Assembly (NCBI GenBank): GCA_014804695.1
Contig: JAAUZJ010000004.1
Coordinates: 28,739 to 92,738 of the forward strand
Length of the DNA: 64,000 nucleotides
Source: Lachnospiraceae bacterium
Lineage (GTDB): Bacteria; Bacillota; Clostridia; Lachnospirales; Lachnospiraceae
Direction of reading: 5' to 3'
Part shown: positions 9,955-17,951 of the stretch, piece after piece
Layout of the letters: each line of letters starts with the position of its first letter
How positions within the stretch are numbered: position 1 is the stretch's first letter
Program-made: the position numbers and the translations under genes
Notes under the pieces: model-generated
The model's input: only the letters and a program-made list of their open reading frames with translations
What the model was told of the DNA's origin: nothing
Database searches by the model: none

Positions 9955-9984
9955 GCCTTTAGTGTTAATAGCAAAAGTAATAGC

Positions 9985-10686
9985 CTAATTGTTTTCAATT
10001 TCATCTTGATATCCAGATATTATTATTCCGGAAGGAAGAGCGACAACTGCGATTCCTAAAAATGATGAAATCATACTTATTATTCTTCCTATATCAGAAG
10101 TAGGATATATATCACCATAACCAACAGTAGTCAAAGAAACAGTTGCCCAGTAAATTGCGCGGAAGAAGTATCCAAAAGTTTCTGGTTCTATTTGAAAAAC
10201 TATTAACGCAGTAATAAATATGTATGATAATGCCAACATACCAACAGTAGCCAAAGCATCTTTCTTTTTTAAAAGTACATTCATTATTATCTGTATATTT
10301 TTTGAGTATCTAAAAAACTTAAAAATGCGTAATGTTTTGAAAAGACGAAATACACGAAAAACTCTAAAAGCATAGTTTAAATTTGTGACAGAAGGCAAAA
10401 TTGATAATATGTCTATAATCGCCATAGGCCGAAGTGGATAAAGTATAAAAGGAGTAATTCCTGTCTTGCTTGATGAATAGTCGGCAGTAATGAGACGGAA
10501 AATATAGTCTATAATAAATATGATGACAGTTATCCTATCAATAATATTGAAAACATTATTTTGATTTACGAAGCATAAAGGAATGATGCTTAATATAATG
10601 GAAATCATCATAAAAGCATCATATATTTTACTTATTTTGTCACCATCTTCGGCTTTTTCTATTATTTCATAAATTCTTTTTCTCAT
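9985..10686 (-). CDS. voltage-gated-type potassium channel
   Basis: A 233-residue six-helix ion channel. S1-S4-like helices come first, with an Arg/Lys-rich S4 (FRVFRVFRLFKTLRIFKFF), followed by a pore loop with the selectivity filter TVGYGDIYP and an S6 helix ending SGIIISGYQDEIENN. TVGYGD specifies potassium. There is no cytoplasmic RCK or cyclic-nucleotide domain. I start at the ATG at 10686; an in-frame TTG lies four codons upstream and neither has a good ribosome binding site. The gene converges on gdhA, is AT-rich, and lies inside the islet bounded by gdhA and the gdhA tail copy. Confidence 0.9.
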   Translation of the reverse strand: MRKRIYEIIEKAEDGDKISKIYDAFMMISIILSIIPLCFVNQNNVFNIIDRITVIIFIIDYIFRLITADYSSSKTGITPFILYPLRPMAIIDILSILPSVTNLNYAFRVFRVFRLFKTLRIFKFFRYSKNIQIIMNVLLKKKDALATVGMLALSYIFITALIVFQIEPETFGYFFRAIYWATVSLTTVGYGDIYPTSDIGRIISMISSFLGIAVVALPSGIIISGYQDEIENN

Positions 10687-10829
10687 GTTATATACCAATT
10701 ACTAATTTATGTATATTTCTTATAATATAAATTCTTCATATGTACTTATAAGCATAATAATAAGAGTTGATTAATAAACCCATTATATTGGATTGGGTAT
10801 AAGGTGTAAAGTATATTCAGGTATACAAG

Positions 10830-11147
10830 CTATTTTAAAGAAGGTATATTTCTTTTTTTCCACATCAAATATTCTTCATAATCTTTTAATTCTGCAAGTT
10901 CTTTTTTAGTAAAATTTTGTAACCGCTTATGTTGAACATAAGCGGGATCAATATCTGATAACCCTAATAAATAGTCAGATGATACATGATAAAGACGGCA
11001 TATATGGACAAGCGTCTCATGAGGAGGTGAACTTTTTTCCTGTTCCCAGCTCCGGACTGTTGATACTGTAACATTTAGTTTTTGTGCTAAATCAGTCTGC
11101 TTATCACCATGGTCTTTTCGAATTTCAGCAAGTCGTTCTCCAATCAT
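10830..11147 (-). CDS. XRE-family transcriptional regulator
   Basis: A 105-residue protein. An N-terminal Cro/CI helix-turn-helix (about 1-62: RLAEIRKDHGDKQTDLAQKLNVTVSTVRSWEQ, then YHVSSDYLLGLSD) is followed by a short charged helical tail. It is a DNA-binding repressor type common on mobile islets. GGAGGG lies just before the ATG. A perfect 12-bp palindrome overlaps its 5' untranslated region and may be its own operator. It is transcribed in the same direction as the channel gene, 143 bases away. Confidence 0.88.
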   Translation of the reverse strand: MIGERLAEIRKDHGDKQTDLAQKLNVTVSTVRSWEQEKSSPPHETLVHICRLYHVSSDYLLGLSDIDPAYVQHKRLQNFTKKELAELKDYEEYLMWKKRNIPSLK

Positions 11148-11158
11148 TTTATCCCTCC

Positions 11159-11170
11159 TACTATATAGTA
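11159..11170. promoter_or_regulatory. palindrome upstream of the XRE gene
   Basis: TACTATATAGTA is a perfect 12-bp palindrome lying 12 bases upstream of the XRE start and overlapping the edge of its ribosome binding site. A related sequence, ATATAGTAG, follows. It is a candidate autoregulatory operator. Confidence 0.4.
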
Positions 11171-11384
11171 TAGATAAATATAGTAGTTACCGATAAAAGT
11201 AATATTATTCTTGTCACAAATATACTTTTGTGATATCATTTATATTACTAAAATGATAATGTGGGAAGAATTATATTAGTAATATGAAATAAGGCATTAG
11301 TTTGAAATGCAGAAGTGAAGGATATGAGTATTCATTTTTGGATTACAAAAACAGGATATTAAATCTTCGTGCAGCTGAAAAAGG

Positions 11385-11504
11385 TGCGAGAGAAAAAAGG
11401 AGCACGCAGCTTTAAAGGTTGACAAAGAGGCAGAAAAAAGATGGGGAAGAGCTGAAGAGAATGCACGAAGAGAGGTGGATAGATTAGAGCAAGCTATAAG
11501 ATAA
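11385..11504 (+). pseudogene. degenerate coiled-coil coding remnant
   Basis: The 477-base gap between the XRE and HAD-PlsC genes has no intact gene. A frame ending at TAA 11502-11504 encodes a charged helical stretch (HAALKVDKEAEKRWGRAEEN and ARREVDRLEQAIR) with no start codon. The upstream sequence reads coherently only in another frame that stops at 11413. It looks like a frameshifted remnant of a coiled-coil protein. Nothing else is visible in the gap beyond the XRE palindrome. Confidence 0.3.
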
Positions 11505-11624
11505 TGCGACGAAAAATATAGGATTAACTTATAGAAATGTCCAGATAAATCCGTCGTATGAAGTTTTTGAATCTGTTAAAAAATTAACATACAAAAATAT
11601 ATATGTAAATAGGAATTGAAACAA

Positions 11625-13004
11625 ATGAAAATTGCAGTTTTTGATATTGATGATACAATCACTTTTGAAACAAATTTTATAGAGAAATATGCCCCCATTT
11701 TTTTGAGAAAAAACGGATATGCGACAGAGCAGATAAATATATCAGGTTATAGACTACATGAAATATATGGATTAAAAGAACAGTTAGTAAACAGGGGAAT
11801 GTCGTCTCAAGAAGCAGAGGTAAAAGCAGAGGATATTACAAGCAAGTTTTGGAATAAGTATTTTTTAAAATATAATAAGACAAAAGTCCGACAAGGTGTT
11901 GCGAATGTGATACATATTCTGCGACAATATGGTTATGAAATACATTTTGTTTCATTAAGAGGGAAAAGTACGGGTGTAAGGGAATCTCGTGTCAATAAAT
12001 TTATAAGTACTTGTCTTGTTCTCAACATTACAAAACATATGTTAAAAAGGAATAAAATTTATTATGACAAACTGACATTGGTAAAAACAGAAGAAGATAA
12101 ACTGGAATATATCAAATTCTATAGTCCGCATATTGTTTTTGAAGATCAAGTTTCTATTCTTAATGCGATTGGCAAAGACATTAAAAAGTGTTGTATTTTA
12201 GCAGATCACAATATGCATAAGACTTTACCCGAAGGAACAATTACTATTTCCGATTATAAAGAAATCGCCGAGGATATAGAATCAATAATTGATAAAGATA
12301 TTATAAGCAAAGGCGGCAAAGATACAAAAACAATACATATCGATCGTCTACAATTTATTGTAAAGAGTATCAGTAAATGGTATTTTTTTATCAGATTTAA
12401 GCCGATTATTTGTGGTAGAAATAATATACCAAAAAGGAATGCAATTATATTTGCAGGCAATCATCGTCATAATTTAGATCCGATTATGGTTTCGTTGTCA
12501 TCAGGAAGATCTATTCATTGGGCCGCCCTATTGCGTTTGTTCCAAGGTAAAGAGTCTTTGTTTCATTCGGATTCAGTGAAAATACAACGTGAACTGTCAG
12601 CGAAATTTATTATGGCAATGGGAGCACTTCCTATAGCACGTCCAACGGATGAAAACTATTTAAAAATAAATATAAAGACAATAATGCAATTGAAAGATTT
12701 GCTGAATATGGAAGCAGCAATTGGTTTTTTCCCAGAGGGAACGATTAACAGAAAACCGGAGGAAATTAATGTATTGCCGTTAAAGTCTGATATGGTATTT
12801 ACTATGGCGAAAAAAACAGATAGTTATATTCAGCCATTTTCTATTGTTTGGATACCAAGAGACATTGGATTAAAGAACCGACTGATTATCAGATATTCCA
12901 AACCGATTAATACATACAACAGAAGTATCGAAGAGGTAAGGGAAATATGGCAGGAAGCAGTAGATGAAGGGATTCTACATTCGATAGAAATGTATGGTTT
13001 ATAA
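11625..13004 (+). CDS. HAD hydrolase - PlsC acyltransferase fusion
   Basis: A 459-residue two-domain protein. Residues about 1-210 are a HAD-type phosphatase-like domain with DIDDT (D7, D9), the second motif SLRG and late acidic FEDQ. Residues about 265-455 are a 1-acyl-glycerol-3-phosphate acyltransferase domain with the catalytic NHRHNLD (279-285) and FFPEGT (368-373). HAD-PlsC fusions suggest coupled phosphate removal and acylation in lipid synthesis. No membrane helix is obvious beyond a hydrophobic patch near 250-262. I start at ATG 11625, not at TTG 11616. The gene is AT-rich like its islet neighbours. Confidence 0.82.
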   Translation: MKIAVFDIDDTITFETNFIEKYAPIFLRKNGYATEQINISGYRLHEIYGLKEQLVNRGMSSQEAEVKAEDITSKFWNKYFLKYNKTKVRQGVANVIHILRQYGYEIHFVSLRGKSTGVRESRVNKFISTCLVLNITKHMLKRNKIYYDKLTLVKTEEDKLEYIKFYSPHIVFEDQVSILNAIGKDIKKCCILADHNMHKTLPEGTITISDYKEIAEDIESIIDKDIISKGGKDTKTIHIDRLQFIVKSISKWYFFIRFKPIICGRNNIPKRNAIIFAGNHRHNLDPIMVSLSSGRSIHWAALLRLFQGKESLFHSDSVKIQRELSAKFIMAMGALPIARPTDENYLKINIKTIMQLKDLLNMEAAIGFFPEGTINRKPEEINVLPLKSDMVFTMAKKTDSYIQPFSIVWIPRDIGLKNRLIIRYSKPINTYNRSIEEVREIWQEAVDEGILHSIEMYGL

Positions 13005-13048
13005 AATAAGTTATAGAGAGAATTACGCTATAATCTAATAAATTTTCC

Positions 13049-13077
13049 TTGACATAAAAAATACTGTTTCATATAAT
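13049..13077 (+). promoter_or_regulatory. consensus promoter of the repeat RNA
   Basis: TTGACA (13049-13054), 17 bases, TATAAT (13072-13077), giving a predicted start near 13084. A perfect consensus promoter with no downstream start codon for over 200 bases argues for an abundant RNA product. Confidence 0.8.
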
Positions 13078-13083
13078 AATAGT

Positions 13084-13282
13084 AACAAGGCAGATACGTC
13101 TGTCTGGGTGTGCTGACACCATAAAAATCTGACATATATGCCGTATATGGTAGGACGGACAGTTGGGGAGCAACAGAAAAACTCCACAAGTAAGCCGCAT
13201 ATGGTAGGGCGGACAGTTGGCAGACAACAGAAAAATCAGCATATTATTAAAAGAAAAGGTTGTCCATTAGGACAGCCTTTTT
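13084..13282 (+). ncRNA. tandem-repeat structured RNA, candidate type III antitoxin
   Basis: About 200 bases lie between the consensus promoter and an intrinsic terminator, just ahead of a nuclease-like gene. Two 54-base repeats start at 13141 and 13195. Each has hairpin A, CCGY-loop-RCGG, with the identical loop ATATGGTAGG (T-A in repeat 1 changes to C-G in repeat 2). After ACA comes hairpin B, GTTG-N5-CAAC, and then AGAAAAA. In repeat 1 the hairpin B loop GGAG can pair with CTCC after the A-run, as in an H-type pseudoknot. A more diverged unit (13107-13133) precedes them. This is the architecture of ToxI/CptI-type antitoxins. The identity is inferred, not proven. Confidence 0.7.
13254..13282 (+). 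terminator. terminator between repeat RNA and toxin-like gene
   Basis: A 12-bp stem AAAAGGTTGTCC / GGACAGCCTTTT (one G-U pair) with an ATTA loop and five T residues. In type III systems such a terminator sets the excess of RNA over toxin mRNA by partial read-through. Confidence 0.9.
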
Positions 13283-13301
13283 GTGACTATATGAGGTTTG
13301 A

Positions 13302-14057
13302 ATGAAAAATTACAGTAAAGAGCAAGTATTAAAAATAATGACAAGTGTGTCGGAAAAGTATGAGGAAAAATTAAAAGACAAGCATTTTTTAATTGTATAT
13401 CAAGAAAATATAAATATTAGAACTGTGCAGGTAGGTTTTCGTGATTTTAACTATCTTCATATGACTGGTGTAAAAAGTGCTTTGTCCGCTCCACGTTTTT
13501 ATGAGAAGTGTATTAATAAGAAATTGAAAACAACAGAATTTGAATTAGATGTGAAAGGAAATGCCCACAGAAAGCTTATGGTACTTCCATATCTTCCAGA
13601 TTTACTATATAACAACTGCATGATTGGAGATTTTATTAACAGTGGAATTTGCATTAAGGCAGATTATTTTGTTGGAAATACGAAAGCAGTATTAAGTGTA
13701 GGGTTTCGCACTGGAAAAAGCGTAGACTTTCCTGTAACACTATACAATGAAGATATACGGAAATTGACGCAGCCAACTTGCAAAGTATTGGCAATTTTCC
13801 GAAAAGAATATAAAGAGAAATATTATATGAAATGTACATATTTGTCTAAAGGTCAGGATATCAATAAATTATTGCTTTTAGAAGAAGTGAACAAGCTAAT
13901 ACGGGTAGATGATGATATTGAAGTATTAGATAGCAATAACGAGAAAGTTGTTCCGGAAGTACCGCCGGAGCCGGATGAGATACGAGCTATTGAGAGGGCT
14001 AATAGAAGCATAGCAGAAAACGGAACCATCCCTCATGAGGCGATAAACTGGGATTAA
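13302..14057 (+). CDS. PBECR4-like nuclease, candidate RNA-neutralised toxin
   Basis: A 251-residue cytosolic protein. The segment about 40-185 (FNYLHMTGVKSA, FYEKCINKKL, GDFINSGICIKADYFVGN, GFRTGKSVDFPVTLYNEDIRK) resembles the PBECR4 family, a predicted barnase-EndoU-colicin-RelE fold nuclease of phages and mobile elements. The C-terminal 50 residues are acidic and proline-rich (VVPEVPPEPDEIRAIERANRS). It has no promoter of its own and sits 20 bases after the terminator of the repeat RNA, so it should be expressed by read-through. By layout it is the toxin of a type III system, but it is larger than ToxN/CptN/TenpN and not clearly related to them. The family call comes from memory of motifs. 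Confidence 0.6.
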   Translation: MKNYSKEQVLKIMTSVSEKYEEKLKDKHFLIVYQENINIRTVQVGFRDFNYLHMTGVKSALSAPRFYEKCINKKLKTTEFELDVKGNAHRKLMVLPYLPDLLYNNCMIGDFINSGICIKADYFVGNTKAVLSVGFRTGKSVDFPVTLYNEDIRKLTQPTCKVLAIFRKEYKEKYYMKCTYLSKGQDINKLLLLEEVNKLIRVDDDIEVLDSNNEKVVPEVPPEPDEIRAIERANRSIAENGTIPHEAINWD

Positions 14058-14203
14058 TATCATTGCGTCATAAAACACGTTGCAGCGATAAGGATTTGTT
14101 ATATTTATATAATTGAAGTAAACCGAAATTATCAGACAATCACTATATACACACGGTATACAACCAACCTCAAAACCCCAGTAAATTTGCAGAACCCTCA
14201 GAA

Positions 14204-14233
14204 GCGGCTATGAAAGCACAGGGAATTGTGTGA
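14204..14233 (+). pseudogene. diverged copy of the gdhA 3' end
   Basis: Thirty bases encode AAMKAQGIV and a stop and match the last ten codons of gdhA (9862-9891) at 25 of 30 positions, with four of the five differences not changing the encoded residue or stop. No other part of the gene is present. The intact gdhA 4.3 kb upstream and this tail bracket the islet, as when an element integrates in the 3' end of a gene and restores it with its own sequence. The stretch 14058-14203 holds nothing else I can name. Confidence 0.7.
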
Positions 14234-14262
14234 TCAAAAGTATCTAAGATAATAAATAATCT

Positions 14263-14301
14263 AAAAAAGTCCTGTAAACATTAAGTTTATAGGACTTTTT
14301 T
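14263..14301. terminator. bidirectional terminator
   Basis: A 17-bp stem AAAAAAGTCCTGTAAAC / GTTTATAGGACTTTTTT (one wobble) with an ATTAA loop. It can act in both directions, for the gdhA tail remnant and for the convergent DUF6020 gene, whose stop codon (14287-14289) lies in the stem. It is probably the original gdhA-side terminator. Confidence 0.9.
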
Positions 14302-16215
14302 AGAGGTTGTTATAGCTTCCGATATATGTGCAAGCCGCACCGTCATCGGCAACAGCAGTGGCATGGACAGAATGATCGGATATAAATATCTGAATCCGTA
14401 GTGTCCGTTGCATGGTCCCGACAGACAACATACCAATACGATCATACATGGGATCATAAGGAAAGCGACGGCGCTCTTACTTTTTTTCCTGAGAGCATAG
14501 AAAAACAGTAAGATCAGTGTCCATGTATATGCGGACGGAAGCATCAATATAGCAATCGGCAGAAAGTTCGCCAAGCAGTCTTCGATGTGTTCATACGCGT
14601 TTCGGTAAGTATCTAAAGATTCCGGATAATAAAAACGCATTCCGAGCGGGGCAATCTGTTCGTTTATGGTGTCCATGGCGGAGATGGAATTTTCGAAGGA
14701 AAAATTGTGGAGCGTATATCCTAAGGGATAAAAATAAGAATAATAATTATTCATAGTAGCCTGTATATAAGTTCCGGGATGTTTTCCAAGCATTTCAAAC
14801 CATACCTTGAAATACAGAATCAGATCTTCTTTCGAAGCGTCTTCCTTATAAGAACTTTTTACGCTGTCGGACAAGTTCACGTTATATCTTGTTGCAAGCG
14901 TGGGATAGTCCAGTATATTGTTTATTGCCTGTTTCTGATCTTCTGTGATTTCTTCTTCATGATATTTTACATACCTTGCCGTTTGCTGGAAGGGAATGGA
15001 AAACATTTCCCTGATACTGCCTCGGGTAACGCTGCAAAGAGACAGGATTGCGGAGTATAGGATACTGAAACACAGAACACCGATTATAAACCGCAGCGCC
15101 GTTTTCCTGAACTTTTTGTAAAAAAATGCAATGATCAGAAACGACAGAAGGAATATATATTTGGCGTCATTACGAAATAAAAGCATACTAAGAGCCGACA
15201 GGAATAATTCGGCATAAAGTTTTCTGCTTATTTCTCCCAGATACAGAAAATACAGAGCAATCAGTAAGTACAGTAAAAAGGCAGAGTAGAGAATGTCCTT
15301 TGTGACCATAAACATATATCCTTGTATGATTGGTAAAATAATGAAATACAACAATACAAAAAACGCATAGAATACCGATACACGAAGTTTTTCCATCAAT
15401 ATTTTTACAGCATAGGAAACAGATGTCAAAACGCAGAGACATTGCAAAGCCGCATATAGAAAAATACCCACGTTTGCGGAATGAAAAAGACGGCTGCCTG
15501 TAACTAAGCATAAGTGAATAAGGAGTGTATGCACAGGCGGATGATGTGTGTTCAGAAACACGGTATCCGAAACCATATGTCCTTCCAGATATTCAGGTAC
15601 GACAATACCGAGTTCGCTGTATGCCTGGATTATTTGAACTCTTGAATCATGCATGATAAATGAAGCAGGATAGGAAGCGATGGCACAAGGAAGATAAACA
15701 ATAAACAAGGATACAAAAGCCGTTGTGAACGGTTTTTGGCGCAATGTTTCCAAATACCAACGTAAAGGTGCAAATCTTATATCGGCTGTGCTTTTGACAG
15801 AGACCTTTACAGGAAAATCCATGCAGCTATATATCCATGAGATCATATAATAAAAGAAAAAAAAGTAACCGACTGACATGGCAGTTGTTTTACCCAGCTG
15901 ACCGATATCGGAACTTACTGCCAGATTCCAGCTGCTGTCATGCAGAAAGGAGTATCCGAATATCATAAAAAATGTAAAAAGCACGGCAGGAGCGGCTGTA
16001 TAGAACTTGCTGTATTTCCGGCGCCCGGCTGAAATATTATCGATATAATGATAGAATATTGCCAGAATCAATACCAAAAAAAGATAGACGACAGCATAAA
16101 ACAGGTTAAGCACAGGCGTTTTCGAAAAAATCTCCAGCCTCAAAAAGCAGCAAAGAACTGAAAATGCCGCAAATACGATAGATTTTATATTTAACTTTTG
16201 GATGATGGTCTGCAT
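14287..16215 (-). CDS. DUF6020-like polytopic membrane protein
   Basis: A 642-residue protein with about 12 membrane helices. A loop motif, SFIMHDSRVQIIQAYSELG followed by LNTHHPPVHTLLIHLCL, is conserved in DUF6020-type proteins as I recall them. The helix count, the early acidic luminal loop and the HHPP motif suggest a GT-C-fold glycosyltransferase that uses a lipid-linked sugar, perhaps for cell-surface polymers, but this is inference. AAGGAAC precedes the ATG at 16215. It is monocistronic and convergent with the islet. Confidence 0.75.
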   Translation of the reverse strand: MQTIIQKLNIKSIVFAAFSVLCCFLRLEIFSKTPVLNLFYAVVYLFLVLILAIFYHYIDNISAGRRKYSKFYTAAPAVLFTFFMIFGYSFLHDSSWNLAVSSDIGQLGKTTAMSVGYFFFFYYMISWIYSCMDFPVKVSVKSTADIRFAPLRWYLETLRQKPFTTAFVSLFIVYLPCAIASYPASFIMHDSRVQIIQAYSELGIVVPEYLEGHMVSDTVFLNTHHPPVHTLLIHLCLVTGSRLFHSANVGIFLYAALQCLCVLTSVSYAVKILMEKLRVSVFYAFFVLLYFIILPIIQGYMFMVTKDILYSAFLLYLLIALYFLYLGEISRKLYAELFLSALSMLLFRNDAKYIFLLSFLIIAFFYKKFRKTALRFIIGVLCFSILYSAILSLCSVTRGSIREMFSIPFQQTARYVKYHEEEITEDQKQAINNILDYPTLATRYNVNLSDSVKSSYKEDASKEDLILYFKVWFEMLGKHPGTYIQATMNNYYSYFYPLGYTLHNFSFENSISAMDTINEQIAPLGMRFYYPESLDTYRNAYEHIEDCLANFLPIAILMLPSAYTWTLILLFFYALRKKSKSAVAFLMIPCMIVLVCCLSGPCNGHYGFRYLYPIILSMPLLLPMTVRLAHISEAITTSKKVL

Positions 16216-16397
16216 ATATGATATGGTTCCTTTGTTTTTATGAGCATATTTATCCTTGTGCCCGGCGGGCAGCCTTAATTTATTATACTATGAAGGGTTG
16301 GTTTTGCAAAGCTTATTTATGTTATAGCCAAATCCCACAAATATTGTTATAATTAGCATATCTAACACATTTTACAAAGGAAATTGGGGGAAATTCA

Positions 16398-17936
16398 ATG
16401 AAACTTTCTGATTTAATGCAATATAATCCTATCACAATCCAGTGCCACGATAACCCGGATGCGGATGCAATAGCGTCCGGATATGCGTTGTATACGTATT
16501 TTGGACAGCTTGGCAAGGATGTACGTCTTATTTATTCAGGCAGGAACAAGATACATAAATCTAATTTGTGTCTGATGCTGAAGCATTTGGGAATATCTGT
16601 TGAACATATAAGTAATCCGGAGAAGCTTATAAAGGATATGCCGGAAAAAAGACTGCCCGGATTACTGATTACGGTAGACTGCCAGTATGGAGCCGGAAAT
16701 GTAACGAAGATACCGGCAGAGAATGTTGCAATTATTGATCATCATCAGATTGAAATCCGGGATATAGATATGAGCGAGATCAATCCGAAACTGGGAAGCT
16801 GTTCTACATTGGTATGGGATATGTTGCGCAAGGAAGGTTTTGAGATTAAGGACACCAAGCTTGGAACCGCACTTTACTATGGGCTATATTCGGATACAAA
16901 TCAATTTTCGGAAATTTATAATCCGCTCGATATGGATATGAGGGATGCTTTGCCGTGTGAAGCTTCATTGGTGAAGCTGTTCCGCAATTCCAATCTGTCG
17001 TTAAACGAGCTGGAAATTGCCGGAGTGGCGCTTATAAGGCATATTTATAATGACGATTATCATTATGCAATCATTAAGTCACAGCCCTGCGATCCCAATA
17101 TTTTGGGCTTGATCAGTGATTTCCTGCTGCAGGTGGCGGAGGTATATATATGTGTTGTATATAATGAATCTAAGGAGGGCTATAAGTTTTCGGTAAGGAG
17201 CTGTATCAAAGAGGTACAGGCGAATGAGCTTGCAGCTTTTCTGGCAGAAGGAATCGGCTCAGGAGGCGGTCATAATGAGAAAGCCGGTGGATTTATAAGT
17301 AAGACGCTTTATGAAGAAGTATATCCGACACTGCACTCCGAAGCATTTTTCAGTGACAGGCTGAATAATTATTTTGATAATACACAGATTATTGATGCTA
17401 ATGAGTATGAAATTGATATTTCTGATATGTCTTCCTATGTGAAAAAAAGGATACCTGTCGGTTTTGTGAAAGCAACGGATGTGCTGCCAGTGGGAACGCC
17501 TATTACGATCCGTACTTTAGAGGGAGATATAGATATGACGGTGGAGCCGGATCTGGTTATTATGATTGGTATAAAGGGGGAAGTATATCCGAACAGGCAG
17601 AGTAATTTTGAGAAAAAATACGAGGTGACCGGAGAGTCATATAAAATAACGGACTATACTCTTAAAACAGTGTACCAACCGACGCTGCATAACAGAGAGG
17701 ATGGCTCTGTACTGAATTTAGCGGATTATGCCGGAATATGTATTGCCACAGGTGACATACATATACATGCAAAAGAATTGACTAAAAGAGTCAAAATTTT
17801 TACTGCATGGGATAAGGAAAAGTATATGGTAGGAAAACCGGGAGACTATCTGGCTGTGAGATGTAATGATCTGCATGATATCTATGTTGTAGAGCGGGAT
17901 ATTTTCTTTAAGACATACGACAAAAAACCGGAATAG
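16398..17936 (+). CDS. DHH-DHHA1 family phosphoesterase with extra C-terminal domain
   Basis: A 512-residue protein. The N-terminal DHH domain has HDNPDADAIASG (17-28) and DHH (114-116), and the DHHA1 domain has GSGGGHNEKAGGF near residue 290. These are the metal-binding and substrate motifs of NrnA-like enzymes that cleave nanoRNA, pAp or cyclic dinucleotides. About 170 further residues (340-512), ending PGDYLAVRCNDLHDIYVVER, are not part of the usual family and are probably a ligand-binding or substrate-selecting domain. GGGGGA lies before the ATG. The TIR gene starts 15 bases downstream, so the two are probably one operon. Confidence 0.85.
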   Translation: MKLSDLMQYNPITIQCHDNPDADAIASGYALYTYFGQLGKDVRLIYSGRNKIHKSNLCLMLKHLGISVEHISNPEKLIKDMPEKRLPGLLITVDCQYGAGNVTKIPAENVAIIDHHQIEIRDIDMSEINPKLGSCSTLVWDMLRKEGFEIKDTKLGTALYYGLYSDTNQFSEIYNPLDMDMRDALPCEASLVKLFRNSNLSLNELEIAGVALIRHIYNDDYHYAIIKSQPCDPNILGLISDFLLQVAEVYICVVYNESKEGYKFSVRSCIKEVQANELAAFLAEGIGSGGGHNEKAGGFISKTLYEEVYPTLHSEAFFSDRLNNYFDNTQIIDANEYEIDISDMSSYVKKRIPVGFVKATDVLPVGTPITIRTLEGDIDMTVEPDLVIMIGIKGEVYPNRQSNFEKKYEVTGESYKITDYTLKTVYQPTLHNREDGSVLNLADYAGICIATGDIHIHAKELTKRVKIFTAWDKEKYMVGKPGDYLAVRCNDLHDIYVVERDIFFKTYDKKPE

Positions 17937-17951
17937 GAAAAGGAACAAGCG

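Noticed and set aside
13141..13247. The repeats considered as a short CRISPR array
   Set aside because: The repeated part (about 40 of 54 bases) is longer than the variable part, only two good copies exist, no cas gene is near, and the unit has promoter, terminator and toxin-like context.
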